A stretch of 64,000 bases of DNA from Natronomonas moolapensis 8.8.11 (GCF_000591055.1 NC_020388.1:2046001-2110000); one strand, 5' to 3'; counted from the first letter of the stretch, positions 8,837-18,153 are shown. The notes: generated by a model from the letters alone, not told the origin. Translations and numbers: made by a program.

Positions 8837-8983
8837 ATGCGCGACGAAGACGAAATACGGGAGCAATACGAGTTTCTGAAGGCCGAACTCGACGACGAGG
8901 AAATGAACCACGAGGGGGTAAAACAAATGTTCACGTACTACAAACGCGCACTCGGATGGGCTCTCGAAGAGGAGCAGATGTGA
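8837..8983 (+). CDS. Small conserved acidic protein (48 aa)
   Basis: ATG at 8837 opens a 48-residue helical protein, MRDEDEIREQYEFLKAELDD at the N terminus and ALGWALEEEQM at the end, with strong third-position GC. It is divergent from the asparaginase gene, with 112 bp between the starts. I recognise the style of a conserved haloarchaeal small protein but cannot assign a function. The regular Glu/Leu spacing suggests one long helix or a helical hairpin. Confidence 0.65.
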   Translation: MRDEDEIREQYEFLKAELDDEEMNHEGVKQMFTYYKRALGWALEEEQM

Positions 8984-9426
8984 TCGACACCATGCTCGAC
9001 GTATTCCGTTGTTTCGCTGGATTTATATTCATGTGATGTCTGACGTTAAGTGACGCTTCGCTTGGAGGGCCGAAGCGTCAGCGGGGACCAATTCAGGGCG
9101 GCAAGCGCCCGACCGGCCCTTTTCATCCGGTCGGACGCTTTCCTCTCTCGCTGCAACGAACCCGTAGAGACGGAATTAGCGCCCGCTGTATCTCGTGTGA
9201 GCTTGTCCGCTCGCCGCCGCTCCCGATCGGCGTACACGTATACTATCTGAAACAACTCGGCGAAGCAATCAGTAACTATGGAGACAGCTTTCGTACGTGC
9301 CATACCGGCGCGTACCGTAACAACCGATTTCGACCGGATGCTGGCCGCTCGGCGGCTCGACCGCGGCCTCGTCCGATCCGATATATTTAAACTGACACGA
9401 CAATAACTGTATTATAGATATTACCA
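8984..9426. other. Gene-free interval with a hairpin and the padR promoter
   Basis: No convincing gene. The interval holds a strong inverted repeat at 9051-9080 (separate entry) and, at its right end, the promoter of the PadR-type gene: TATATTTAAA at about 9380-9389, and a second AT-rich box (ATTATAGAT, 9412-9420) close to the ATG. An open minus-strand frame at 9046-9303 has no coding bias and was not accepted. Confidence 0.5.
9051..9080. repeat. Perfect inverted repeat (10-bp stems)
   Basis: TGACGCTTCG at 9051-9060 and CGAAGCGTCA at 9071-9080 are exact complements, separated by a 10-base loop. It lies 68 bp after the stop of the 48-aa gene. It could be a transcription-termination or RNA-processing hairpin, or an old element end. 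No T-run follows, which weakens the terminator reading. Confidence 0.6.
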
Positions 9427-9705
9427 ATGCACGACCTGACCGGATTCCAACGTGATCTGCTGTACGCTATTATCGGCCGAGACGATCCCCACGGCCTAGC
9501 GATAAAGGAGGAACTCGAAGACTACTACGAGAAGGAGATTCACCACGGCCGTCTCTACCCGAACCTCGATACTCTCGTAGAAAAAGGCCTCGTCGAGAAG
9601 GGACAACGCGACCGGCGAACCAACTTCTATACGCTTACGCGCCGCGGCCGCCGCGAGGTCGACGCCCGCCGCGAATGGGAAGACCAGTACGTCGGCAAGG
9701 AGTGA
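9427..9705 (+). CDS. PadR-family transcriptional regulator
   Basis: A 92-residue winged-helix protein: LTGFQRDLLYAIIG, then HGLAIKEELEDYYEKEI and GRLYPNLDTLVEKGLV (recognition helix), then the wing RRTNFYTLTRRGRREV. This is the minimal single-domain PadR form common in haloarchaea. A TATA box lies ~40 bp upstream. The DUF357 gene starts 56 bp after its stop behind its own TATA-like element and a perfect palindrome, so the PadR protein might act there. Effector unknown. Confidence 0.85.
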   Translation: MHDLTGFQRDLLYAIIGRDDPHGLAIKEELEDYYEKEIHHGRLYPNLDTLVEKGLVEKGQRDRRTNFYTLTRRGRREVDARREWEDQYVGKE

Positions 9706-9744
9706 CTCGCTGGGTCGGTCGCGATCCGACCAGTTTTGTGTCCC

Positions 9745-9761
9745 ACCGGTGAATCACCGGT
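9745..9761. promoter_or_regulatory. Perfect palindrome abutting the DUF357 start codon
   Basis: ACCGGTGAATCACCGGT is a perfect 8+1+8 palindrome ending one base before the ATG at 9762. A TATA-like GTTTTGTG lies at about 9733-9740, so the palindrome covers the expected transcription start. Its position is that of a repressor operator; the neighbouring PadR-type regulator is the obvious but unproven candidate. Confidence 0.55.
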
Positions 9762-10064
9762 ATGAGCGCGGACCTCGACGAGAAGACCGATCGCTACGAG
9801 GCGCTGCTCGCAGCGGCGCTGGAGGCCGCAGAGATCGCACCGCAGGAGGGGACGCCGCTGTACGAGGCCGCCGTCGAATGCCGGGAGATGGCGCAGTCGT
9901 ACCTCGAAGACGGTCGACACTTTCGCGAGCACCACGATCCGGTCAACGCGCTCGCCGCCTTCTCGTACGGCCACGGGTGGTTGGACGCCGGCGCGCGCAT
10001 CGGCGTGTTCGATGTCCCGGCCGAAGGCGAACTGTTCACCGTGTCGGGTTCCTCCCACGGCTAA
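9762..10064 (+). CDS. DUF357 domain protein
   Basis: A 100-residue helical protein. The central part (AVECREMAQSYLEDGRHF and AFSYGHGWLDAGARIG) is the DUF357 signature shared across archaea; the family is predicted to be a helical bundle of unknown function. The last residues (VSGSSHG) are read from a palindromic element end that begins just before the stop codon, so the native C terminus is probably altered by a few residues. Trm5 is encoded 112 bp downstream, a neighbourhood that hints at RNA biology. Confidence 0.85.
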   Translation: MSADLDEKTDRYEALLAAALEAAEIAPQEGTPLYEAAVECREMAQSYLEDGRHFREHHDPVNALAAFSYGHGWLDAGARIGVFDVPAEGELFTVSGSSHG

Positions 10065-10094
10065 AGCCGTGGGCCTGCTGCTTGTATCTCTGTG
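10050..10094 (+). mobile_element. Solo IS200/IS605-type palindromic end
   Basis: CCCACGGC-TAAA-GCCGTGGG (about 10055-10074) forms a hairpin with a TAAA loop, followed by CTTGTATCTCTGTGAG. The same layout, TAAA-loop hairpin followed by CTTGTATCTCTATAA, closes the element at 63076-63412. No transposase or interior remains. The stop codon of the DUF357 gene lies inside the hairpin loop (TAA). Confidence 0.6.
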
Positions 10095-10176
10095 AGACGC
10101 CCGTCGTCTCGCCCCGGGCCGTCGTGGGCGCCGCCCGAGCGGTAGATTTACCGCCGGCGCTCGCCGATCCACCGGT

Positions 10177-11169
10177 ATGTCGGTTCCATGCGTCCGCGCC
10201 GCCCGCGAAAACGGCGAGACGGTTCGCCAGCTGCTCGCCGACGCGGGGGCGCTCTCCGGCGAATACGAGATCGAAGTCGTCGACGACGAGATCTATCTCC
10301 CGCTCGACCCGGTGGCGAATCCCGCAGAGATCGATCCCGGGTTGGACGTGGTCGACCGCGAGCCGCCGCGCCGCGAGGGACAGACGCTGCCGAAGGACGT
10401 CCTCGGGTTCGATCCCTCCTACGAGCGTCTGGGCGACATCGCCATCGTCGACGAGGACGACGACGAGCGCGCCCGCCGAATCGCGGAAGCGGTACTCGAG
10501 TCCGACCTTCCGGCACGGACGGTCGTCAACCGCGCCTCGCCGATCGAAGGGGAGCTCCGGGTCCGACAGTGGGACGTCCTCGGCGGGGACGGCACCGAGA
10601 CGGTCCACCGCGAGCACGGCTGCGAGTTCGAACTCGACATCGCGGAAATGTACTTTTCGCCCCGACTGGCGACCGAGCGCCACCGGGTCGTCGGCGGCGT
10701 CGAGCGCGACGAGCGGGTCTTCGATATGTTCGCAGGCGTCGGTCCCTTCATCGTCCCGGCGGCCAAACGCGGCGCCGAGTGCGTCGGCGTCGACCTCAAC
10801 GAGGCCGCCGTCGAGTACCTCCGCCGCAACGCCGAGCGCAACGGCGTCTCGGATCGGGTGATCGCCATCAACGCCGACGTCAGGGACGTCACCGGGTACG
10901 ACGACTGGGCGGATCGGATCGTGATGAACCTCCCCCACAGCGCCGACGGCTTTCTCGACACCGCGGTCGAACTCGCTGGCGAGGACTGTCTGCTCCACTA
11001 TTACGACATCCAACACGACTCGGACCCCTTCGGCCCCGGCGAGCGGGCGATCCGTGCGGCCGCCGAGCCGGACTACGACGTCTCCATCGAGACCCGCCGG
11101 GAGGTGCGCTCTTATGCTCCCCAGGAGCTGAACGTCTGTCTCGACGCCCGGCTCCGACGGGACAGATGA
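10177..11169 (+). CDS. trm5: tRNA (guanine(37)-N1)-methyltransferase Trm5
   Basis: A 330-residue class I SAM methyltransferase of archaeal Trm5 type. The N-terminal ~130 residues are the D1/D2-like domains; the D2 domain ends with ELDIAEMYFSPRLATERHRV. SAM motif I is DMFAGVGPFIVPAAKRG, and the catalytic-site motif NLPHSADGFLD is the Trm5 form of NPPY. It makes m1G37 next to the anticodon to prevent frameshifting. A tRNA gene lies 63 bp downstream on the same strand. Confidence 0.93.
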   Translation: MSVPCVRAARENGETVRQLLADAGALSGEYEIEVVDDEIYLPLDPVANPAEIDPGLDVVDREPPRREGQTLPKDVLGFDPSYERLGDIAIVDEDDDERARRIAEAVLESDLPARTVVNRASPIEGELRVRQWDVLGGDGTETVHREHGCEFELDIAEMYFSPRLATERHRVVGGVERDERVFDMFAGVGPFIVPAAKRGAECVGVDLNEAAVEYLRRNAERNGVSDRVIAINADVRDVTGYDDWADRIVMNLPHSADGFLDTAVELAGEDCLLHYYDIQHDSDPFGPGERAIRAAAEPDYDVSIETRREVRSYAPQELNVCLDARLRRDR

Positions 11170-11232
11170 GCCGAGGGCGGCCGCCCGAGTTCGCAACCCT
11201 TATCTGACGTATGCCCCCACTATTCGATGCGC

Positions 11233-11305
11233 GCCGGAGTAGCTCAGCTGGCAGAGCGAATCCTTCGTAAGGATTAGGTCGGGGGTTCAAATCCCCCCTC
11301 CGGCT
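11233..11305 (+). tRNA. tRNA-Thr (anticodon CGT)
   Basis: The full cloverleaf can be drawn: acceptor stem GCCGGAG/CTCCGGC (11233-11239 with 11298-11304), D stem GCTC/GAGC, anticodon stem AATCC/GGATT, loop TTCGTAA with anticodon CGT at 11266-11268, T stem GGGGG/CCCCC and discriminator base T. CCA is not encoded. The anticodon reads ACG codons (Thr). TTTT follows directly, a typical archaeal stop signal. No intron. Confidence 0.96.
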
Positions 11306-11334
11306 TTTCGTCGTATTCCCGCCCCGTCGTTTCA

Positions 11335-13704
11335 CTAGAGGGCGTCCCGATCCACGCGGTATATTGTCACCGCCTCGTTTTCGAAGGCGACTCGGAACGC
11401 GGGCCGCTCGAAGGATCGCAACTCGCCGTAGCGGTCGCGCTCGCCCGGCCCGACGTAGACGTATCTGACGTCGTAGCGTTCGAGGCGCTCGGCGGCGATC
11501 GCCCACTCGCCCGTGTAGATCTCGTCGACGTGGGCGACGCGGCGCTCGTAGGCCTCGGGGCTTCGGTACTCCTCTTGATGATCCCACCCGACGACCGTCG
11601 GCAACCCGGTAAACGTGGAAGCAGGGCTCGTGAACCGATACGACGGCCCGGGGGCCTCGACGATCGTCGGCGTCCCGGGACGGTCCTCGAGCCAGCGGAT
11701 CGCCTCGGCCTGTGCCGGTCGGGACGTCTCGATCGCCTCGTGCCCGTCGAGCGTGAGGTCGGCGCCGCCCGAGGCGACCTCCGGGCCGAGTTCCTGTTGG
11801 GCGACCATGACCGGGAAGACGAGCGTCGACGCGAGGACGAGACAGACCGAGACGACGGCGAGCGACGACCGGAGGGCGACACGTCGGTCCGGCGATGCAG
11901 CGCCGGCGGCAGACGGACCGGCGGCGTCGGCGGACGCGGCGTCGGTCCCCCGGTAGGCGGCGAGACGGCTCGACGCACGCGAGAGCACGACCGCCGCGGC
12001 GGCCCCCGCACCCGCCGCGCCCAGCGTCCACCCCTGGACGGCGACCTTCAGCGCCGTGTTCCATCGGGGCGGATCGATCCGCGGTAGTCGGGCGTGCACG
12101 ACCTCGAGTGCGAACAACAGCCCGAGACCGGCGATCGCCAACACGACGGCGAAGTCCCCCCGGTCGGTGCGCACAAGGACCCATCCGACGAGCACCAGCG
12201 AGGCCGTGACGAGGACCGCACCGAGGTCGAAGCGGAGCGCCGTCGCCACCGCGACCGGGAGGCAGAGCCCGGCGAGGGCGAAGTAGCGACGGTCGATTCG
12301 GGCGAGGACGGGTCGTCCGAGCGTCGCCACGTATATCGCGACCATCGACAGCAGGCCGCCGTAGACGACCACGAACGGTCCGAGCGGACTCCGGGGCGGG
12401 AAAAAACCGATCCCCTCGTTGCTCGGGACGTGGCCGAAGACGAGAAACGGCGACGCGACGGCGACGCCGATCACCACGACGACAGTCCCGACCGTCCCCG
12501 CGGCCACCAACCGCCCGAGTTCAGAGCCGACTCGGGCGCGTCGGCCGGCGTCGCCGCCCGCCGCCTGAATCGGCGCGGCCAGCCGCCCGGAGAGCAGCGT
12601 CGCGGGGTGGGGGTCGGCGGCGCCGACGGCGAGGACCGCCAGCCCGCCCACCGTCGGGAGCGACCAGGTGTTCATGAAGCCGAAGACGCCGGCGATCGCC
12701 CCCAGACCGAGAACCGCCGTGATCCGGCGGTGGCGATCCTCGGCGGGCATCCGATAGTAGGCGTAGGCCACCGCGGCGGCGAACAGCACGTATCCCGTCG
12801 AGAGCGCGTGGCCGTGGAGGTCGCCCTTCACGAACGAGTACATCGGGACCTCCTGGATCGTTCCCCGGACCACATAGCGGGTGTACCACCACGTCCAACT
12901 ACCGGGATCGGAGAGATCGGCGATCGCGGCCCCCAACTCGCCCCCATAGAAGCGCTGGGCGGCGAACCCGAAAGCGGCCCGGCCGGCGGGATCGGCGATC
13001 TGCTCCGGAAGCGACGGTGTCAAGAGCCGGATCGGCGTCGTCGTGGGGCCGCCGAGGGCGACGAACGCCACACCGAGGACGCCCCCGAGCCGAGAGGAGT
13101 GTCCACGTCGTTCGACGATAGCGCCGGAGAGCCCGTACGCCACGACGACCAACACCCCGTAGAACGCCGCAATGCCGAGGTTGAACCCGTATCGCAGTTC
13201 GGTCCCGGTGATCATCGAGACGCTTGCCACCTGGAGTTGGGTGCCGTAATAATACCGCAGCGACTCGCCGGCGTACCAGACGTCCGGCGGCGGGAGGCTC
13301 CCGGCGCGCTCCAGCGCATTCACCAACCCGAAATGGAGGAACTGCTCACCGCCGGCCGGCGTGATCCCGGGCGCGGCGGCGCGCAACAGGGCTACGTACA
13401 GAAACCCGGCGACGAAGACGCCGTACGTCGCCGCCACCGCGCGCCACTCGGGGCGGGCTCCACGGCGGTAGGCGAAGGCTGCCCCCGCAGCGACGGCCCC
13501 GAGCGCGAGCGCGACGGTGTGGCGGCCGAACGACAGTTGGCCGACCCAGAACACGACGATCGCGAACGGAATCAACGCGGCGGGGATGGCGAAGGCGGCA
13601 CCCTTTTTCGGTAGTTCCCGGAAGAGAGCCGCCGCAATGGGAGCGCCGGTCGCGGCGACGAACGCGAAAAACAGGAGATACGCGGCGACGGGGAGGTACT
13701 CCAC
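11335..13704 (-). CDS. DUF2298 (YYY) polytopic membrane protein
   Basis: A 789-residue membrane protein with at least 14 hydrophobic segments. The family hallmark Tyr triplet appears as LRYYYGTQLQVA near residue 155; PMYSFVKGDLHGHALS and GFMNTWSLPTVGGLAVL are further conserved blocks, in the style of large membrane glycosyltransferases. The soluble C-terminal ~130 residues include TIVEAPGPSYRF and RVAHVDEIYTG. I start at GTG 13704 because a TATA-like TTTATTGA lies ~25-30 bp upstream and because the longer frame runs through the zinc-finger gene at 13848. The gene is tail-to-tail with tRNA-Thr. The substrate is unknown. Confidence 0.85.
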   Translation of the reverse strand: MEYLPVAAYLLFFAFVAATGAPIAAALFRELPKKGAAFAIPAALIPFAIVVFWVGQLSFGRHTVALALGAVAAGAAFAYRRGARPEWRAVAATYGVFVAGFLYVALLRAAAPGITPAGGEQFLHFGLVNALERAGSLPPPDVWYAGESLRYYYGTQLQVASVSMITGTELRYGFNLGIAAFYGVLVVVAYGLSGAIVERRGHSSRLGGVLGVAFVALGGPTTTPIRLLTPSLPEQIADPAGRAAFGFAAQRFYGGELGAAIADLSDPGSWTWWYTRYVVRGTIQEVPMYSFVKGDLHGHALSTGYVLFAAAVAYAYYRMPAEDRHRRITAVLGLGAIAGVFGFMNTWSLPTVGGLAVLAVGAADPHPATLLSGRLAAPIQAAGGDAGRRARVGSELGRLVAAGTVGTVVVVIGVAVASPFLVFGHVPSNEGIGFFPPRSPLGPFVVVYGGLLSMVAIYVATLGRPVLARIDRRYFALAGLCLPVAVATALRFDLGAVLVTASLVLVGWVLVRTDRGDFAVVLAIAGLGLLFALEVVHARLPRIDPPRWNTALKVAVQGWTLGAAGAGAAAAVVLSRASSRLAAYRGTDAASADAAGPSAAGAASPDRRVALRSSLAVVSVCLVLASTLVFPVMVAQQELGPEVASGGADLTLDGHEAIETSRPAQAEAIRWLEDRPGTPTIVEAPGPSYRFTSPASTFTGLPTVVGWDHQEEYRSPEAYERRVAHVDEIYTGEWAIAAERLERYDVRYVYVGPGERDRYGELRSFERPAFRVAFENEAVTIYRVDRDAL

Positions 13705-13847
13705 ACCGCCCAGTGAGTCGCGGCGTTCAATAAACGCTTCCGGCTTCGATCCGGCAACGCCGATCGCACGACCTGTCGGTCCCGAGGCGACGTAATTTTC
13801 GAGCCGCAGGGGAAAGATATTTAAAAGTCTCTTCGAGAGTCTACGGT

Positions 13848-14006
13848 ATGCCACACTGCCGCAACTGCGATGCGTTCGTGACCGACAATTACGTGCGCGT
13901 GTTCGCCCCGCAGGGGATGTCGACCGTTCGGGTCTGCCCCAACTGCGAGGACAAACTCCGCGACGGCGCGGAGGTCCGTGAGGCGCGTTCGACGCGGCAG
14001 AACTGA
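13848..14006 (+). CDS. Small zinc-finger protein (52 aa)
   Basis: ATG at 13848 encodes a 52-residue protein with two CxxC pairs: MPHCRNCDAFVTDNY and RVCPNCEDKLRDG. It belongs to the small haloarchaeal four-cysteine proteins (DUF7563-like). The TATA box GATATTTAAA at 13816-13825 is ~25 bp upstream, so the transcript is leaderless. A T-run after the stop (CTTTTTC, ~14028-14034) may end the transcript. It is divergent from the DUF2298 gene. Function unknown, probably protein or nucleic-acid binding. Confidence 0.8.
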   Translation: MPHCRNCDAFVTDNYVRVFAPQGMSTVRVCPNCEDKLRDGAEVREARSTRQN

Positions 14007-14085
14007 GACGCCCCGGCTTCGGTTCTCGCTTTTTCACCCCCGTTTCCGCCGTCCGTGCTCCGGCTAGCGCCGGATCGGTTCGTCT

Positions 14086-15294
14086 CTATTCCGACCGCGC
14101 GCCGCCGTCGTCGGCCCGGGGACGCGTTCTCTCGGCCGAGAACGGGTCCCCGAGCGCCTCGAGCAGTTCGGCGTCGGTGACTATATTGGCGTACTCGGGG
14201 GGGTCGGACGCCCCGTGGAGCGCGAACGTCTGAGTCGACTCGCGGGCGAGCCGCTCGTTCGGCCCCCCGACGGGGCCGGCGACGACGACTGCGTCCGCGC
14301 GGTCGACGAGGGTCGCCGCGGCGGCCACCCGGTCGTCGGCCACGGGCTCGAACGGCGGGGCGACCACGACCTCGCGCGCGACCGCCCGGGCGGTGACGGA
14401 AGCGGCGTCGCCCTCCGGGACCACCCCGACGGTGACGGCGACGCCGCGTTCTATGAGTCTGCCGATCGTCCGTGCGGCGTCCGTCCCGCGCCCGAGGACG
14501 TGGACCCGGTGCCTGCCCGGCGGCTCGTCGGCGAGTGGCGTCACAGCGGGAGTTCCCGTTACCGGATTCGTCCCGACAGCCGTTCGCACGCCGAAGGCCG
14601 ACTCGAGCCGTTCGGCGGTGAGGACCGCCTCGGGCGGGCCGTCGGCGAGGACCGAGCCATCGGAGAGCAAGGCGACCCGGTCACAGAAACGCGCGGCGAG
14701 GTCGAGGTCGTGGATCGCCGCGACCACAGTCCGTCCCGCCGTCGCCAGCTCCCGCGCCAGCGCCAACGTCCGTACCTGGTGGTTGATGTCGAGGCTCGCC
14801 GTCGGTTCGTCGAGCAACAGCACGGGCGTCTCCTGGGCGAGCGCGCGGGCGAGCACGACGCGCTGTCGTTCGCCCCCGCTCAGTTCGTCGATCGACCGGT
14901 CGGCGAACCGTGCGGTGTCGGTCCGTTCGAGCGCCGACTCGACCGCGGTTCGGTCGTCGGCGTCGGTCGTCTCGAAGCGCCCCCGGTGTGGCGTCCGCCC
15001 CATCGCGACGACGTCCGCGACGTCGAACTCGAAAGCGACCCTCGTCGTCTGCGGTACGGTCGCGACCAGCCGCCCGACGTCGCGGGGCGACGAGGAGGTC
15101 ACATCGTGGCCGTCCACGCGGACCCGTCCCGCCGTCGGCGATACGATCCCGTTGCACGTCCGGAGCAGCGTCGTCTTTCCGGCCCCGTTCGGGCCGACCA
15201 ACGCGAGGAACGCGCCCTCGGGGACGTCGAGGGAGACGTCCTCGAGCACCGGCGTTTCGCCCAGCTCGACGCCGACCGAGTCGAGTTCGATCAC
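14086..15294 (-). CDS. btuD: Cobalamin/iron-siderophore ABC transporter ATPase with C-terminal extension
   Basis: A 402-residue protein. The first ~250 residues are a standard ABC ATPase: Walker [14 protein letters not shown] (33-44), Q-loop at VPQTT, signature [15 protein letters not shown], Walker [13 protein letters not shown] and switch [10 protein letters not shown]. The last ~150 residues are an alpha/beta extension (starting about [14 protein letters not shown]) also found on haloarchaeal BtuD homologues and possibly a regulatory or ligand-binding domain. The GTG start overlaps the btuC stop by four bases (GTGA), so the two are translationally coupled. Uptake of vitamin B12 is inferred from the btuF-btuCD layout, which matches Halobacterium; heme or siderophore uptake is an alternative. 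Confidence 0.85.
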   Translation of the reverse strand: MIELDSVGVELGETPVLEDVSLDVPEGAFLALVGPNGAGKTTLLRTCNGIVSPTAGRVRVDGHDVTSSSPRDVGRLVATVPQTTRVAFEFDVADVVAMGRTPHRGRFETTDADDRTAVESALERTDTARFADRSIDELSGGERQRVVLARALAQETPVLLLDEPTASLDINHQVRTLALARELATAGRTVVAAIHDLDLAARFCDRVALLSDGSVLADGPPEAVLTAERLESAFGVRTAVGTNPVTGTPAVTPLADEPPGRHRVHVLGRGTDAARTIGRLIERGVAVTVGVVPEGDAASVTARAVAREVVVAPPFEPVADDRVAAAATLVDRADAVVVAGPVGGPNERLARESTQTFALHGASDPPEYANIVTDAELLEALGDPFSAERTRPRADDGGARSE

Positions 15295-16337
15295 AGCGCG
15301 TGCACCTCGCGGTTTCGGAGTAAATAGAGAAAGAACGGAGCCCCGAGCGCCGCGGTGACGATCCCGACGGGCACCTCGGCCGCCCCCGACCGGGCGACCG
15401 TGTCGGTCGCGACGAGAAAGACCGCTCCCGCCAGCGCGCTCGTCGGCAACAGGATGCGGTGGTCGGGGCCGACGACGAGCCGCATCGCGTGGGGGACGAT
15501 GAGGCCGACGAAGCCGATCACGCCGGCCACGGAGACGGCGGCGGCGGTGACGACGCTCGAGGTCGCGAGCAGGACCCGTTTCGTTCTCTCGACGTCGATC
15601 CCGAGGGTGTGCGCCTCCTCCTCGCCGAGCAGGAGCACGTTCAGATCCCGCGCGTACGCCAGCAGGACCACGAAAAAGACGAGTACGACGGGCAGGGCTA
15701 GCTTGACGCGCCCCCAGGTGCTGTCGTGGAGGTGGCCCATGAGCCAATACACTGCCGTCTCGAGGTCGTCGCCGGCGTGCAACAGCAGAAACGAGATCGC
15801 CGCGCCGAGAAACGTCTGGAGGGCAACACCGGCGAGTAAAAGCGTCGCGACGGGTGTCCGACCGCCCTGGGTGGCGATGAGGTAGACGGCGAAGGCGGCG
15901 AGGAGCGCGCCGACGAACGCGAAGGCGGATCGACCGAACGGGACCGAAAGCGGGAGGACGATGAACGCGACCGCGCCGACGGCCGCCCCGGAGGAGACGC
16001 CGATGATCGAGGGGTCGGCCATCGGGTTGCGGAAGAACCCCTGCATGACGGCCCCGGCGAGCGCGAGGGCGAACCCGACGATCGCGCCGAGGGCGATCCG
16101 GGGAAGCCGGATCCGTGTGACGATGAGTCCGGTCGTGGCCGCGACCTCGAACCCGAACGGCCGGGTCCAGGTGAGGCCGGTCCCTCCGAACGCCGGTATC
16201 CGGATCCGGTTCAACAGGACGTACGCCACGTCGAGCGGACCGATAGCGGCGTATCCGAGCGCAGCACTGACGAGGACGATGGAAAAAAGTACCCCACACA
16301 GGGCCGCCGACCACGCGATCGTCCGCCGGAGAACCAT
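15291..16337 (-). CDS. btuC: Cobalamin/iron-type ABC transporter permease
   Basis: A 348-residue FecCD/BtuC-type permease with about ten membrane segments. Family blocks include [53 protein letters not shown] and [19 protein letters not shown], the last containing the loop that contacts the ATPase. Start at ATG 16337 matches the usual N terminus and faces the btuF start across 59 bp. Its stop overlaps the btuD start (GTGA). It forms the membrane pore for the substrate delivered by BtuF. Confidence 0.92.
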   Translation of the reverse strand: MVLRRTIAWSAALCGVLFSIVLVSAALGYAAIGPLDVAYVLLNRIRIPAFGGTGLTWTRPFGFEVAATTGLIVTRIRLPRIALGAIVGFALALAGAVMQGFFRNPMADPSIIGVSSGAAVGAVAFIVLPLSVPFGRSAFAFVGALLAAFAVYLIATQGGRTPVATLLLAGVALQTFLGAAISFLLLHAGDDLETAVYWLMGHLHDSTWGRVKLALPVVLVFFVVLLAYARDLNVLLLGEEEAHTLGIDVERTKRVLLATSSVVTAAAVSVAGVIGFVGLIVPHAMRLVVGPDHRILLPTSALAGAVFLVATDTVARSGAAEVPVGIVTAALGAPFFLYLLRNREVHAL

Positions 16338-16396
16338 ACGAACAAGTCCGGTTGCGTTAGTCAAATACTTATTGTCCTCGCGCCTCGATTGGGAGG
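16338..16396. promoter_or_regulatory. Divergent btuC / btuF promoter region
   Basis: A 59-bp intergenic segment separates the two start codons. ATACTTATTG at 16365-16374 can act as a TATA element for btuF (ATG 16397), and its reverse strand (CAATAAGTAT) serves btuC. The short distance means any regulator bound here would control both sides. I see no obvious B12 riboswitch. Confidence 0.5.
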
Positions 16397-17509
16397 ATGC
16401 GCTCTCGAACGCCCTCCTCGGCCGTCGTCGTACTTCTCGCGCTCTCTCTCGCCGTCGGACTCGTGCCCGTCCCCGCACAGGCACAGGGGACCGACTCGGC
16501 TCCCGAGTGTTCGTTCCCGGTCTCGGAACCCGACGCGACCGGGGAGATGGTGACCGTCGCGGAACGACCCGAGCGGATTGTCGTCCTCCAGGCCAGCGCC
16601 GCCCAGACCGTCTGGGAACTCGGCGCGTCCGACCGGGTCGTCGGCGCGCCGGTGGCGTCCTACACGGACTATCTGGAGGGAATCGAGGACACGGAGAACG
16701 TGCTCAACGCCGACGAGTTCGTCGTCAACCAGGAGGCCGTCGTCCAGCTCGACGCCGACATCGTCCTTGCGCCCAACGTCGTCCCCGACGGGACCGTCGA
16801 GCGCCTCCGGGACGCCGACCAGACCGTCTTCAAGTTCGGGTTCGCACGCTCTTTCGACTCCATCGCGGAGAAGACCGAACTGACCGGGCGGCTGATCGGC
16901 TCCTGTGCCGAGGCCGAGGGGACGAACGCGGCCTACCGGGACCGGATCGAGTCGGTCGAAGCCGACGTGGATCCCGGCCGTACCCCCCGCGTCCTGTACT
17001 ACACCGACGGGTTCGTCGCCGGTTCCGGGACGTTCATCGACGAGATCGTCACCACCGCCGGCGGCGCGAACGTCGCCGCCGACAACGGTGTCGAGGGGTA
17101 CGCCGAACTGAACGAGGAGGCGCTCGTCGAGTGGAACCCCGAAGTGGTCGTGGTCTCGAACCAACAGGACGGGCTGCCGGAGACGCCGGCGTTCGAATCG
17201 ACGTTCGCCGTGCGAAACGATCAGATCGCAGTCGTCGACGGCAACTACATCAGCCAACCGGCGCCGCGGATCACGGTCGCGCTCGAGGCCGTTGCGGAGG
17301 CGGTCTCGGAGGCGGACCTCGAAGCGGGCCCGACGACGACCGCGGCCGACCCCGACGAACCGGACGATGCCGAGCGATCGACCGCCACGGCCGAGCCGAC
17401 GGACACCGGCGGTCCGACCGACGACGCGGTCGCCGGCCAGCCCGGATTCGGCGCCCTCGCGGGCGCCGTTGCGCTCCTCGCGTTCGCGTTCCTCGCCCGC
17501 CGAGCGTGA
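16397..17509 (+). CDS. btuF: Cobalamin/iron-type ABC transporter substrate-binding protein, PGF-CTERM anchored
   Basis: A 370-residue exported protein. A signal peptide (about 1-30, ending PVPAQAQG) is followed by a periplasmic-binding-like fold: [31 protein letters not shown] and [20 protein letters not shown] are typical of the TroA/BtuF class. A Thr/Asp-rich linker (~325-350) leads to a C-terminal [15 protein letters not shown] segment and RR tail, the PGF-CTERM sorting signal processed by archaeosortase A for lipid anchoring. It is divergent from btuCD, as in Halobacterium. Cysteines at C37 and near residue 176 could form a disulfide. Confidence 0.88.
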   Translation: MRSRTPSSAVVVLLALSLAVGLVPVPAQAQGTDSAPECSFPVSEPDATGEMVTVAERPERIVVLQASAAQTVWELGASDRVVGAPVASYTDYLEGIEDTENVLNADEFVVNQEAVVQLDADIVLAPNVVPDGTVERLRDADQTVFKFGFARSFDSIAEKTELTGRLIGSCAEAEGTNAAYRDRIESVEADVDPGRTPRVLYYTDGFVAGSGTFIDEIVTTAGGANVAADNGVEGYAELNEEALVEWNPEVVVVSNQQDGLPETPAFESTFAVRNDQIAVVDGNYISQPAPRITVALEAVAEAVSEADLEAGPTTTAADPDEPDDAERSTATAEPTDTGGPTDDAVAGQPGFGALAGAVALLAFAFLARRA

Positions 17510-17650
17510 GTTCGGACGGTGGACGCACAGCCCCCGGGTTGGCGCGTGGCCTCGCTCCGAAGCGCGCCCGACGACCGCTCTCCCCGCCTCGGGCGTCCGA
17601 ATCGGACACGGACCGGCCGGTTTTTATTTCGCCGCCGCCCAGCCCCGGGC

Positions 17651-17929
17651 ATGGTCGAAAACGTCATTTGGCCCGCCTACCTCGACGCGGAGTGCTCCCG
17701 GAACGAGGGACGACGGGTCGCCGAGGACCTCGCCGTTCCCGACCCGACCGTCGACGAGATCGCGAGTGCGGTCCAACAGGTCGGCTACGACGCCGTCATC
17801 GATCGGGACCGGGCGTACCCCCGAGAGTACGAACCGCGCGGCCGGGTCGTCGTCAGGGGCGCCGACGACGCCTCGAAGTCCGACCTGCTGGGCGCGGTCG
17901 CCGCCTACGTCGCCGCCCTCCGCGAATGA
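17651..17929 (+). CDS. srp19: Signal recognition particle subunit SRP19
   Basis: A 92-residue protein opening [20 protein letters not shown], the archaeal SRP19 N terminus, with [19 protein letters not shown] next. SRP19 binds 7S RNA and prepares it for SRP54. The sequence has an acidic haloarchaeal surface. A TATA-like GTTTTTATTT lies ~30 bp upstream of the start. The stop overlaps the gar1 start (ATGA), so the two are coupled. Confidence 0.95.
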   Translation: MVENVIWPAYLDAECSRNEGRRVAEDLAVPDPTVDEIASAVQQVGYDAVIDRDRAYPREYEPRGRVVVRGADDASKSDLLGAVAAYVAALRE

Positions 17930-18153
17930 GACGCGTCGGCGAGGTCGTCCGGACCGCCCAGGGGCTCGCGATCCTCCGGTGCTCGGACGAGACGCACCCA
18001 GACATCGGGACCGACGTCGTCGACTCGGAACTCGACGATGTCGGCCGGGTCGTCGACGTGTTCGGGCCGGTCGAGCGTCCGTATTTGGCCGTTTCGCCGT
18101 CCGACGGCGTCGCGCTGCCGACGCTGCTCGGGGAGAAGCTCTACGCACGATAG
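17926..18153 (+). CDS. gar1: H/ACA RNP protein Gar1
   Basis: A 75-residue protein: [19 protein letters not shown], then [20 protein letters not shown] and [12 protein letters not shown], the Gar1 beta-barrel core. It works with Cbf5, Nop10 and L7Ae in RNA-guided pseudouridylation of rRNA. It overlaps srp19 by four bases, joining two RNP protein genes in one transcript. Confidence 0.93.
   Translation: MRRVGEVVRTAQGLAILRCSDETHPDIGTDVVDSELDDVGRVVDVFGPVERPYLAVSPSDGVALPTLLGEKLYAR

Noticed and set aside
9046-9303. 85-codon minus-strand frame in the gap before padR
   Set aside because: Weak coding bias, no motif, and it overlaps the hairpin.
13705-14037. N-terminal extension of the DUF2298 gene
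   Set aside because: It runs through the promoter and the small zinc-finger gene; the GTG at 13704 has a TATA box at the right distance.
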